From positions 310,001 to 374,000 of the forward strand of contig NOWV01000059.1 in the NCBI GenBank assembly GCA_003344405.1: 64,000 nucleotides of DNA, given 5' to 3'. Source of the DNA: Trichoplax sp. H2 (Eukaryota > Placozoa > Uniplacotomia > Trichoplacea). Below are positions 23,042 to 35,800 of this stretch, in pieces. The translations under genes were made by a program, and so were the position numbers. A model generated the notes under the pieces. The model searched no databases. It saw only the letters and a program-made list of their open reading frames with translations, and had not been told where the DNA came from. The first letter of the stretch is position 1, and each line of letters starts with the position of its first letter.

Positions 23042-26000
23042 ATGATGATCGAACAAGATACTCAAGATAACTTAATAGAGGAGGCGAAACCAATAATCAA
23101 TGAATCGGATGATGACCGATACGATTTCTATCAGTGTATTAAAGTCTGTAAGTATTTCTACTCTTTATCCATGTCATGTAAAATCTTTGAAATGTCTTCA
23201 TCAGTAATATTCGCTAACGCAGTAAATCATATTTTTAATCCCAAATTAGTTGATAATGGTTGTGTCTCCTATAAACAGTCCCACTGCTAATACCAATGGC
23301 AAGAGAGGCATAAAATCTATATCAGTAGTGTAGTTTCAATTAGTACTCAAACAATTTAGTAGCAGCCTTTTAGAATATATGCCCGTATCAAATCGGAATT
23401 TAAAATTTCAGTTTTTTCAGTTACATGCTACAGAAATGACTATTGATGATTAAAATCAAGGAACTTTAAGGTAGTATTTCGTCGATAATGCAGTACTTAA
23501 AATTGGAAATGATTAGATATTCATGTCTTACAGTTATTAGCGTAGATTCAAATTTATAATATGATAATCTCTTATTGATTTATGAACAGTTACAGTTATG
23601 AATGCAGAGTTATTTTTTCTGATCTGTGGTAGTAATTACATAATCTAATGCAAACATCCTATCTAAAATTGATTAATGCGTACACTATAGTCGTAACGTA
23701 GAACAGGATCTTCTCATCTTACATGCAGATATGCAGCTATTTATTCAGATAATTGCACGCCATATTTAATCCACAGAAATATTTATTACATTATTCTTCT
23801 TAGCAAATTGCCAATTAAAGCTCTTATAAGAGTCCGTGAAGTTAATATTATCCTAATATAAACGTAAATATTTCGGTGCAACCCCTAGCTCCAAATAATG
23901 TCTTTCAAGGTTCCTTGATATTAAGGCATACAACATTCGTTCTGAAATACTTCTAGATGCATATTCACTATGCTGCTTTGTTGGTTCATCTATTGGAGGT
24001 AGGACGATTACTTTTCATCTAAATTAAAGTTAAATTGCTGGTATATCTCGATTTATACAGTATTACATTATAAAATATCGGTTGTTACCTGTAGTAAATG
24101 CGTATACATTAAATTTAAAATTTCTTCTAATTCTATCCGTATTTGCTAGCCTATCAGGAATAGAATAATTCTTGTTTCTATATCTATGAAGGAATTAATA
24201 TACATATTACGATTAGCAACTGTAGTCAATTAGCCATAGCTACTATCTTTATCAGTAGGTATTGGCGAATGTACGCGTATTAGTGATAACATGATTATTA
24301 TTTCATTATCTACGCGAAAATTTTGTATCCTATTACCACTAATAAATATTTATTTTCATAATGAGCTCTTAAATAATGCAACACAAGTTGAAATTTAAAT
24401 TTCACCAAAATACATCTGTAGTACATTACCGCATGGATGTTAATTTTGGTATATATTAAGATTTCTAAACTTCTCTACACCTATGTGTTTATATATTGTA
24501 CAAACTCATCTATTAAGTGAGCATCAATGTTATTAGAGAACTTACCTATACGAAGCTTAATACGCGTGTCACGCGTAATTTAATGCAATATAGTTCAATT
24601 ATCTTAGTTCTATCTGTATCAGCATTGACCGCTTATAGTACGATATAGAGAAGAAGCCAGAGTATAAAATTATTACACGTTTGTTAAGGACACTGTTTAA
24701 ATTTGTAATTAAAGCTTTACCAACACTTTTATCGCGCTCTGGACCATTTCCACTGATGGTGAATATTATTATTGCCACGATAATGCAGGTACAAATATAT
24801 GATACCTTCAACTTCGATGCTTTTTATCGAAGAGCAAATATCCAAACTTAAAAGTCTATATCCATCCATAATTAAAGAACTTTCCCGTATTATATAATTT
24901 TTTAAATAAATATTCTTGCATTCACATTGATAGATATACAGTAGTAATGGCCTATTATACTTTAAATTTGTTCCTTTAATTAATACGATATCCATCACAT
25001 TTTGTGCCTTTCTTAAATCGATATTAAAAGACTATTGGCATATGAAACTTTTAAACTTATTATGTTATAATAGTATACATTCAAGTTTATCTTACGTACA
25101 TCTCAGGGAACTCTGGTATTCATTTTTACAACGATACTTCAACAAGCTCGGATTTTATTGCTTGTTCGAGGAATTAAGAAATTACCTAGCAAAGTTGAAA
25201 CAGGAAAGGTACATAAAATCATTTTCTTGACATTGATCGTTGACTTACTTACTACTAACTAAAAGTAATTTACTACTATTTTCTGTCCAGTATTGGCTAC
25301 TAAAATATAAATTTTTTGCTGCACCAGAATCATACTGTAGTTCTGTCTAAACTTATTTTTTATCATGAAATAAGGATTAAGATTTGCTAAAACACTTCTG
25401 CATTCACTAACTGATTATTAATCGCTCGAAATAGTATAATTTAGATATTTTATGCATATAACCTCTATCTTTCTATCAATGATCACAAATTTAATCCTCC
25501 TTAGCTACAATTTGGAATTTTAGCTTGATAAGTCGATATAATCGTACTTCAGCCACCTTTGATATTGCAGTGCTATTCGTAAGCAAATATTGTCCAGTAG
25601 CTACACACTACAGGGGGAAGATTAGAAACGAAGTAACATTTGCCATACTATAATGTTCGAATATAAGTATGCAGTATTGTGTTAGGACATCCCATTTGGC
25701 TCGATCTTCCCACCTCTAGTTTATTGATGTTATTATGAAGGACGAAAACATATAGTTGGCAATCTACGGGAAAGAATGAGAATAATAACACAACCCGATT
25801 AAATAACTCATTACCCCTGGTAACACAACGTATCTTATACTTGCAATTGTCATCTATTGATCACATGCCGGATTTAAAATGCAGCTCTTTCGTAATTCTT
25901 CCACATAATTGCTCGTTGTTATAGATTATTACTAATTATAAATTATCCTCGTTAACTATCTACTATAGATGGAGCTAGATGAACTAGATTCATTATCACC

Positions 26001-29000
26001 CAAAGAAGCCCAAGTTCAGGATGAAATGCAAGACGAAATTCAAATTGCTGACGATAAAATTGCAGCTGATAGTTTTGCCGTTAATATTAATTCCATTGTA
26101 CATTTATTTCTTCCAATGATTGGTGAAATTATCTATATTTTCTCATTTTACTTTCATTTGTAAGTTTTTTAAAAGATAGAAGTAACATTTCAATTTCTAA
26201 TACACACACACACTGTAGCAATCCTTCTAATAGTGTCTTAAAACATTCAATTTAGGCGTATAAAATACTTCATAAAATTTTACTTTTGAAGTTTCTCACT
26301 ATCCTGCCTATTTTGTCATTATTTTCCTTTTAGCTTTGTAGTTTTGATTGGATTAGGATTAGCATCATCAGAAGCTATAGCACAAGTCATTGGTGTTAAG
26401 TATGTCCAAAAATTTATTGCTACAATATCTAATACTATCCATCTGAAATTTTTTTCAGATGAGGTCCGTGAAATATACAAATTTTCTATTAAAATAAAAT
26501 ATTGATGTATCTTACACCATTATAGCTATATAAATGTTATTCCATTCAACTTCTGGATCTTGTCCTTCATATTAATGCTCGCTCATGATATGTTTGAGAA
26601 ATCTCTACCAGTGCTCGCATTTATTAAATATGTTTTGATTATCATTATGGTAAGCCATAATCTGTCGATAAGTACGGTAATACTTATACAAATTTTCATC
26701 AAGCTAATCTTAAACTATCATAGGTCGTTATTTATGAATGTATATGTGTACTATATTATTAGTATGGTGAATCAATTCTAATTTTATTTTGTATAGTCAT
26801 TGTCGAGACATGTATTTATTATGCGTTCTTTGTATATGAATAGATAATAGAAGATATGATCAGCTATAGCTAAAGAGATATTCTTATTTTCGTGAAATCG
26901 ATAAAAAATTAGAGTAACTCGAATAGGATTTATTACTACGTATATTTTTACTGTAAACACGATAACTTAAAATGATTTTCTTGTAGAGATATTCAATTTA
27001 TTGCCACTGAGTATTTCGATTTCCTAACTGTAATAATTGCTGCTAATAGATTATTGCCACAGCATGCCTTAGCGTAACAACACCAACAGTTCCTAACAAT
27101 AATTTTCAATACATCACTTCCTCTTACCTCTATTTAACATTTACTCTAGGTATGTCTTTTTAATTAGCTTAATACGACGGTCTTTATTTTTTATTTATAA
27201 ATTTTAAGCAACTTTACCATAGTAATACATTAAATTCTTATCATGCGTTATTGAAGTGCATATTAATACACACTTAACCTTCGCCAAAAATAATTAGGTG
27301 GTTGGCCAAATTATATGGTAGAGCCATTCACAATGATTCGTATGAAGAAGAAGAAAGAGGTGAAATTTCTGTAAACCTGAATAAAATCTATTTAACACGA
27401 TTGTAGATATAAAACTATGAAATTGCAATAATTAAATTCAACTAGGCTACACTAACGATTAATTAACATAGGCTATCATCCGATACATTACTGCTTATTA
27501 TGCTACTAACAGTCATTTAAATTATCATAGCAGTGCTCTTTGTTTTATACACTAATTTTTGGTAAAATATAACATCAATCGCATACTCCTCAAAGCTATT
27601 TCTTACTTTGATCGAAAAAAAACGACTTTATCAAAACAATCTTTAGATTACCGGATTTTACTGGTCCATCTTTGCGGCAATTATCACCATTTGCATAATA
27701 CAGTTGTCATGGTAAGCTAAGAAATCAGGTTTTGATCATTTTAGTTAACTAACTGGATTACCATGTTATATAAATTATGGAAAAGCTGCGTTAATATTTA
27801 TTGCCAACTACTAGGGCATTTTCGGTACTGTACATTGTACCTCAACAATGCCAAGATATTTCACCAGTTATGGCCTACCATCTTGGCTATGAGCCCAACA
27901 ATACAGCAAATTGCAATGTATCCCTGTCTTGGTATGAGATTTTTGAAAATTTTTGCTTCCTACATTTATAAAGTATAAAAGTTGTTATAATTATTACTGC
28001 AACTACCCAGTTCATCAACTTTTTGGACTACTGTGTATCTTACCATAACTTTCTAGGGCCCATAAAAATGGAATAATTTCCACAATACCTTTAGCAGAGG
28101 TACAACAGCTAAACACGATCCATTCTGCTCGTTTAGCTTTAACAATAGCTACTTCATAGGCACTCAATTAATGTAATATTTATCATCTAGAAGGCAAAAA
28201 CTCTATAATTTATTAACTAAAGCTTTGATTTATATAGCTGTTGATTCATTACTTGATTAGATTATTCAAACCAATTATCCTCACTTCGATTGGTTATCAG
28301 TCTTTAGCGGTGTTACTATGGCTTATGCCTTATGCGTTATTTTTATGGGGGATGCCTTACCTTTATTACACTCTTGTAAGATTTGTAAATCAAGCATAGC
28401 ATACCAAGATAATTCCTTCATAAATCTGATAGTAACATTTAAATACTATAGTGTTTATAGCCGGATTTTAGTAATTAGTAAACTTAGATCATGTACGATA
28501 ATTGTGACAAAAAATTATTACAATCCAATTTCAAAATTATATATTACGATACGTATGTAGTATCAGATTAACCGATTTCGAGATAGCTAACTATCAATTT
28601 GGTTAATTTTTGCATTTGAATAATGCTTAAACAATAAATGCAAAGTTGGTGGATTAGCTCGACGACTATGTGGCGTTTGGCAAGATGAAACTAGCTGTGA
28701 TTTTACAAAATTAGATAAAAAGACACGAATGAAAATCACGTAAAAGAACTGCAATTCTGCTTTTATGTTAATAGACGAAGAGTTAACTCAAGGGAGTAAT
28801 ATTCTAATTGCCATATCTGTGATAAATTTTGTGATAATATAGATTAACAAATTGGGCAATCGATCTTGCTGCGTTCATCCTCATCTTCTTGATAGCCTTA
28901 TTTAATCCAAAGGTAGGTTGTTGATCTTTGATAAAAGTCTATAATTAGATTTATAAACCAAACACTTCTTATTAACAAGAAGTCATCACAAAAAAAATCT

Positions 29001-29540
29001 TACATAGAGGATAACTGACGCATTATAACTAGTATTATTACTCATTTGTGCCGTTACAACTTTTTTAAATTCTGCAATTTGATCAAAATTTATCAAAAGT
29101 CTTTTATAGCGGTAATTAGCTATGGAGCCGCTTTTGCCGATAACATTATGGCCTTACTTGTATCTCTTATGGTTTATCGAGCCGGTGTAAATCCAGCAAT
29201 GTGAGATTATTTCTATTGGCTAAACCCTATTATTCTCTGATACTAGCAATGTAGAGTGAGGAAATATAAAGTTTTCTGCACCGTTCATTCAAAAATTTTA
29301 GTTGTGCTATCGTCACCAGTACCTTACATATGCAAATATTGCTATTGAGTACAGTCATAGAGGCTAATCATCTATAGTTGATTTCTAATCAACTTATTAA
29401 CTCTGTCCTTTAGGAATTTCAAGATTCCAATTCCGATGAATAAACCAGCAAAAATTATGACCGTTCTCATGATAATTTATTTCATTTCTGCTGTAGTTTT
29501 AGATATTGTTAATGTTGCTATTTATCTATCTAAAAAGTAA
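23042..29540 (+). CDS. Multi-pass membrane protein, APC/AAAP-transporter-like, tandem copy A
   Basis: First of three tandem homologues. Recognised exons include 23042-23147 (acidic N-terminus), about 24719-24788 (SGPFPLMV), 25107-25208 (LQQARILLL), 25969-26159, 26334-26399, 26526-26649, about 27041-27149, 27298-27359, 27647-27711, 27815-27931 (VPQQCQDIS), 28057-28098, 28261-28375, 28645-28739, about 28845-28913, about 29090-29199 and 29414-29540. Exon order, phases and lengths match copies B and C. About eleven hydrophobic segments, an SGxPPL-type first helix and a conserved FxxP loop after the sixth suggest an 11-TM amino-acid/auxin-permease fold. The substrate is unknown. This is the most diverged copy: GNNIIGG of C becomes ADNIMAL, and TWDYIASP-like residues are lost. 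No stop codon was found inside the recognised exons. Confidence 0.7.
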
Positions 29541-32143
29541 ATTACCTTAACATGGAGCTGTTAACTCTAGCTATGACAAGTACAGCACTCAAATTAGATG
29601 TATAAATCTCAATATTACCTTTTAAGCAAATATCCTTAACTCTAAATTACAGATATTTTTATTTAAACTGCTGACTGTATTCTGACATTGTAAACCTTAA
29701 ATTTGAATTTCCACTCCGTTAGTCTTTTTACGGTATTTTATTGCTTATTTATACCGAAATAACTTCAAGTAGAAATTGGATAATATGAGGGTTATAATAT
29801 AATTTATACAGTAACTTTATAGTAATGTATTTTTTCTTTAACATCTGGCTATGCAAAACATAAGCTATTGCTAGTGTGCTTCAGTAACAAAACAACTAGA
29901 AAATATTTAGATGTTAATTTTAATGAAAAATTACCTTGCTAGTACGGTATTAGGTTACATCTAAAATAATCGAATAGTGAGATAGAATATCTAAAAATTG
30001 ATGTTCTTAAAATGATCTATTAGATATTGTAACGGAATTTGTCGTCTTATACATTACATTGTTTATTTATGTACATAAATAATAACTTAATCCTTAAAAG
30101 TATAAAAATCTTTTTTAAAATAATTACTTAGTATGTGTTACGAGCTAGGAATAGCCCTAACTTGCAACAAGGATTGAGAAGATAATTTTTACCGTTTACT
30201 ACTGTTATTTGGAATACCAGGTAATTTGTATACCAAGGCAGATAGGGTTTAACACAGGAAGACCTTCAAGACTTACTAGAAAATCATAATCTAATTTATT
30301 GTCGGCGAACTCGCCGTTTATGTAGGTTTCGGACCTAAAAGTGGTTTAGCTACATAAGTCACCTCGTCTATTAGAAATTAACCAAATTAATACCCTAAAG
30401 ACACTCTATCTATACAGATTAGATACAACCTAATCCTATTAAATTTACTTTAACATTAGTAAAATAATTAATACTTATTAATAATTTAACAGATACATAT
30501 AAAGCTATCCTACTAAGACATTTCCTCTAAACTTAGGAATTGCACTTTGAACCTTAACAACCTTGGAGATGATAGATATAATTCAGTTTAGCTGGTTGGC
30601 AATTACTATTTTAGTCTATGTAATCCTAAATTAAGGATATCAACTTTTAACCTCTAAAATTACAATTAAGGAGACCGCAAAACATTTCTGAGATATAAGC
30701 ATATATAGAACGTAAAATAGAAATAAAGTATATCTCACGAAGATTACTTTCGTGACAATACGTCATAATAGCCAGTAGCATGTCGCAAATTCGATTCGAT
30801 TACTAATATCATATCGGTGTTTACAATAAACTCAGTCCTCGGTTTTGCAAGCTTATATCATGGTATTGCTTATACAAACTTATTGTTCTCTATATCAGAT
30901 AGCACACGATTTTGGGAATAAATAAATGATACGGAATCCAAGTACAGATTCAACGCATATAATTAGAACATGAGAAAATTGCTATGATTTTCTTCCTTCT
31001 GCTCTAACTCTGAAATTAGTTAATAAATTCTGATCGTTCATCAACCTAGTAACACAGTGTTATCTGAATGGGTAGATTGTGATGATAATGTTGCTAATAA
31101 TAACAGACAGGTGGTATATCTTTTTGTGTTAATACCAAATTACTCGAAAGTGCCTCGACTGGAGTAAGACCACATGAAAGAAGTAGTTTTAAGTGACTGA
31201 GTAAATAGTAGGGGAAAACTATTTCTGACTATTTTTTAAGCGCTATAAGACGAAGAACTTTATTCCAGTTTGTTTCATATAGCAAGGCTATTCTTTAATC
31301 TAGCTATACAGACCATTTAAAATTGTTGCCAGTCATACAGATAGATCAAATTATTTATTTACTATCATAAACTACGAATCTCTAAAGTAACCTGGTAGTA
31401 ACCCTAGATGAATTAAAGGCAGTAGAAAAATAATTCAGAGTTCACTACAAGTACGACATGATTAGGATAATAAAATAAGGTACATTACTGAGAATGATTA
31501 ACAGAAAAGCCTGCTCATCAATCTACCTACAACTTATTTTCCACAGTGTTGTCAGTAGTTGAAAATATTACGAATAATTATAATAATAAGCTGATAATCA
31601 CACTAGCCCGTATCTTCACTTGTTGCCCATTATTTCCCAAATTAGATCCACATTGTTAATCAAAATAAGAGAAAGAACCAGAACAGATGTTTACGGTTGT
31701 GTTTGATCTGTCCTTACATGTATATACACATGGTCGTATGCTTCGTCTATCTACATCCGCAGGTACTTTTGACCTTTGATTCTACATGGCGTAGGAGTTA
31801 CTAAATTGTATAACAAAGACTACCCATATGGATTGAAACTTATAAGTAGGAACCAACTGCTGATAAAACGGTAGAGAACACTTAAACCTTAAACCTTCGA
31901 ATTAATTTGTAAGCTATTATTTACACACATGAATAAAGATTTATAAATTTCCTCGCTACTACTAGGTTCTTTGGTATTGACCTATCTTCACAAAATGTAA
32001 AGTTTATTACATAAACTTTATTCTATCTTTCAGATTTTATCCGCTTCAGACTACAAATCGTTTTCGTATGATCTTACCTGAAATTAAAACCCAGAAGGTG
32101 ATATATCCTTGGAGAAAAATTTACACAAGTATATGTACATTTA
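29541..32143. other. Intergenic between transporters A and B
   Basis: 2.6 kb of AT-rich sequence with short ORFs only. No exon of the transporter family or any other family was recognised. The region ends at the target-site duplication of the solo LTR (ATTTA at 32139-32143). Confidence 0.5.
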
Positions 32144-32629
32144 TGTAGTGTATTTAGAATATACTGTAACTATATTCTACTCTTAAATATAAACATATTG
32201 TATTGCTCTTATATTTAGACAGATCTACAGTCCGCTTAGTCTACATTCATATATAGACTACTGTATTTAGTTATTACGGTACTCGCTGTTTTCTACAATC
32301 ATCTGCTATTTTGTAACCTGTTATGGTATATGTTGTATCTACTTCCACAATCCTATTCTCTGCATGTGCTCTATCTTTAAAACTATAAATACCGGCGATT
32401 TCTACCTCAGAGTTCATTAGCCTCTCAGTTAGTCTTCTAGTTAGTCTCTCACAGTCTAATACTTCTACTCGTTACTCACGACAGCTTGCACGCTGATCTA
32501 CCGTAACTACCTCACTGTACTTCACATTACTAACCTACAATAAAGCATAACTTTTATAAACCCTTCGTTGTAATAATTGTAAATGGCGACTAAATCTCAA
32601 TCCTCTGAGATATCGAATCCTCCATCACA
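32144..32629 (+). mobile_element. Solo LTR, copy 1 (sense orientation, upstream of transporter B)
   Basis: This 486-bp element begins TGTAGTGTATTTAGAAT and ends CCTCCATCACA, so it has the TG...CA termini of an LTR. It is flanked on both sides by the identical 5-bp ATTTA (32139-32143 and 32630-32634), a target-site duplication. It carries a TATA box (TATAAAT, 32384-32390) and a poly(A) signal (AATAAA, 32539-32544), in the order expected for U3-R-U5. No internal region follows. Two related copies lie on the minus strand at 36.4 and 43.5 kb. Near its 3' end an ATG opens a short frame (MATKSQSSEI), shared with the other copies. Confidence 0.93.
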
Positions 32630-32814
32630 ATTTACAAATCTATATGCGAGTGAGAACTTGCTTTGATACCTTGATATCCAAATTTTTTTATTAATTTTTA
32701 CAGTTTTTATTTGACTTCCTTATAGACTACAAGATAAACCTTCTACTAGCCCTACGTCGGTATTCTATCAATTTAATATTTTGTTTAAAAAGCAAAGAGT
32801 AGTCTCATTTACTA

Positions 32815-35800
32815 ATGGTGAAATCACATGGTCGCCTTCGCCATTTCTTTGACGAATACTACAAATATTTCATTATCTGTAAGTAAAAAAAGTTTCTAGC
32901 TACATATTATTATAAGTGTTTGTATTTAAATAGCGGAAAAAATCCCAAGTATTGACTACTTGTACGATATCTAACAGTCTATGTTCCAAATTACATATTA
33001 ATTATACAGCAATTTGAATATTCGTTTTAAATTAGTCTTCGAAATTTCTAGAGCTTACAATATTACGGATATATGAAAAGATTATCTAGGTACCAGCAAT
33101 TAAATATATCCCTTCTTACTAACAGTTATTTCTGTTTCCCAATCTTTTTACAAATTGACTTGCCCTGGATAATAATTATTGGCGGCCTTTTTAAAATATA
33201 CTACTTAACTTGCGCCAACTGATGATACAGATGGATATTATATGAGTGAAAATGTCGTTGGCTCACCAGGAGGTAGGAAGAATCGATGTCGGAAGAGAAT
33301 TGCAGACGAGTTTATGCATTCATCAGATAATTATAATTTGTTAACCAACTTTTCATGATATCATCAATATAGCCATACCCGACGTTATTGCTCACTCTGG
33401 AATACCACCGTTAATTGTCAGCTTTGCGATTAACGCCATAATGCAAGTATGTGTTAAAAAGAAGGAAACGAAAAAATAAACTTCATAATGGATCATTCTA
33501 ATAAATAATATTACGTTCCATGCCTAAAAATTGATATGGATACCGTATACCTCTTTAAATGTATGCAATCACGACTATTTAAATTTTAACACTTTTTTTT
33601 TAATTATTGGCTAGGGTTCACTGCTCTTTGCATTTATGACATTGATACAGCAAGCTCGTATCATTTTATTCGCCAACATCGATATCTATCAATCTAAGGT
33701 AAGATGGCAAATTTATAAATACGAGTAATGCTGCGCGCGTATGTGCCTAAAATCTTTTCGATTGATAGTTTAAACTGCTGAGACTATAGATATAAAAGAC
33801 GCTAATATATCTTACGGATCGAATTAAAACAGGGAAAAAATAATGATGAAGAATTACCTATGCTTCCACCCATAAGCTTACAAGAAATTGATGAGAAAAA
33901 TGAAGAAGATCAGTCAGCAGTAAATTGTAGCTCAATTGGTGGTATATTTCTACCCACTATTGGCCAGTATATGTTCAGCATTCTTGTCGTATTTATTCTG
34001 TAAGTTTGCCTGTCTAATCTTCGAAGTATGACTTACAGATCGGATTTGGTCCGAGTTTAATTTTTCTATTAAAGATTTTTGTTAAACCAATTCCTTGTTG
34101 CTGTCAATTTTTGGCCTTGGCTCATTAAACTGCTAATTTGTAACGCTACTGCAATACGATAGAAGTATATATGCAATTATTGTATCTAGAATGTTGCTTG
34201 AAATGGCATATATCAATATCTTGTGATATTATTTCATATGTAATTTACAAGTGAGCTAATTACCTTAACATTTTAGTGATACCAACAGCTGAATTACGTA
34301 ACTCTTTCTCACCTGTATACACCCCAGTCGTAGAATCGGTGATTTCTTAATCTAGCCATTGCCGGAATAATGATTGCGCTGAAAGTGGTACTAATTGCCA
34401 TTAATAAATAACTTATTAAGCTACTGCTGTAAAATGCATACCATTGTGATGGTAGTTTGTAATTATTAATTGGCTTATCGCCATCCATTTCGATCTATGT
34501 AGACAATTGGTCATTCTAAAGCTAATTTATTTGCTACTTAATGCAGCTAAGAATCCTATTAATTGCCATTTGCTTATTGAACACAATTGACACCAATCAT
34601 GGTTATTCTGTTTATTCACAAAATAGTATGTCTCGTCGCTATTATTACTATTTTGGAACATTTGCCATATATAAACCTTATTATTTCGTAGTTTATGTAG
34701 CGAGTGTAAAGTTTATATCTATATACCCTTTTACTTTCTTGACATTACTATAACAAATATGAGCTATCATCATTAATTTTTCTTATCAATAGACAGCAAT
34801 TTTAAATAATTGATCTGCTGTAAGCCTCAAAATTTCCCACTTGATGCAATGGCATCGATACTAATATGCCTTTTACTAATTTAAAGACTGTTGATATTAC
34901 TACGATTATCATCAGACTTTATGGGATGATGAAGTCATTTACTGACTGATATCACTAACTACGTTAATTACTTTTTTTGCCTATGTTAGCTAGTAGTGAT
35001 GCCTCTCATTTTATTTATTTAAATTTTGATTTTTTCTAGGATGGGTGCCCTTGTTGCTGATACTTTAGGAGCGTCACAGAGTTTAGCATCAGTGATGAAG
35101 ATCAAGTATACTAAACAAAGTTGAAAGAAAAACTTTAAGAATTATCGTTGTCTATAACGGAAAATAATTTTACATTCTAGGCCAATCTATGTTGTTCCAT
35201 TCTTTCTTTGGTTATCGGCAATCCTACCAATTATTTTTGTTCGGTTTTTTTATCTATCGCTTCCAATCCTGATTCTTATTAAATATATCTTAGTTATTAC
35301 CATAGTAAGTAGATATTATAGTGAAGATAACGAAAATTATGCACCTAATTTTTACAGTTATTTCTAAAGACTTGATAATCTATAGGAGATAAAGTAGCGT
35401 AAGTTAATAATACTGTTATAAAGTTGTCGATGCCATTCTTTTCTAAGATTATAGGTGCTCTATGCGCTGGAAATAAGATCAACATCGAGCCGCATACAGA
35501 CTGGAAATATATTGGCTCTCCAATGCTCTTTATAACCTGCACTTTAGGTTAGCAAACTATTACATTTTTATTTCTCACTAAGGATGTTAAGATCCAGACA
35601 GACTCTTAGCCTAACTTCTAAATAATATAATTGTAGTTTGAAATAATATTAATAATACATTACTGAATTGTATTAACTCCAAAAGTAGTTTTCAGGTAGG
35701 AAATAGTAACCTGCATAATTAGATATTTAACTGGGCAAATAATAGTAGTGTGTATTTACCATTCATATCATTCAATTGACAGGAGCATTTGAGATTTTGT

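Noticed and set aside
24599-24998. Two overlapping minus-strand ORFs at 24.6-25.0 kb
   Set aside because: They overlap a transporter A exon on the plus strand (SGPFPLMV region) that matches copies B and C in position and phase.
32583-32600. TGGCGACTAAATC after ATTGTAA as an LTR primer-binding site
   Set aside because: The true LTR end, set by the target-site duplications, is about 45 bp further on, so this string is inside the LTR.
32583-32664. ATG frame MATKSQSSEI as a possible first exon of transporter B, with a GTGAGA donor
   Set aside because: The same frame occurs in the two antisense LTR copies and the similarity ends exactly at the LTR terminus, so it belongs to the element. Use as an LTR-derived exon was kept only as a possibility in the promoter finding.
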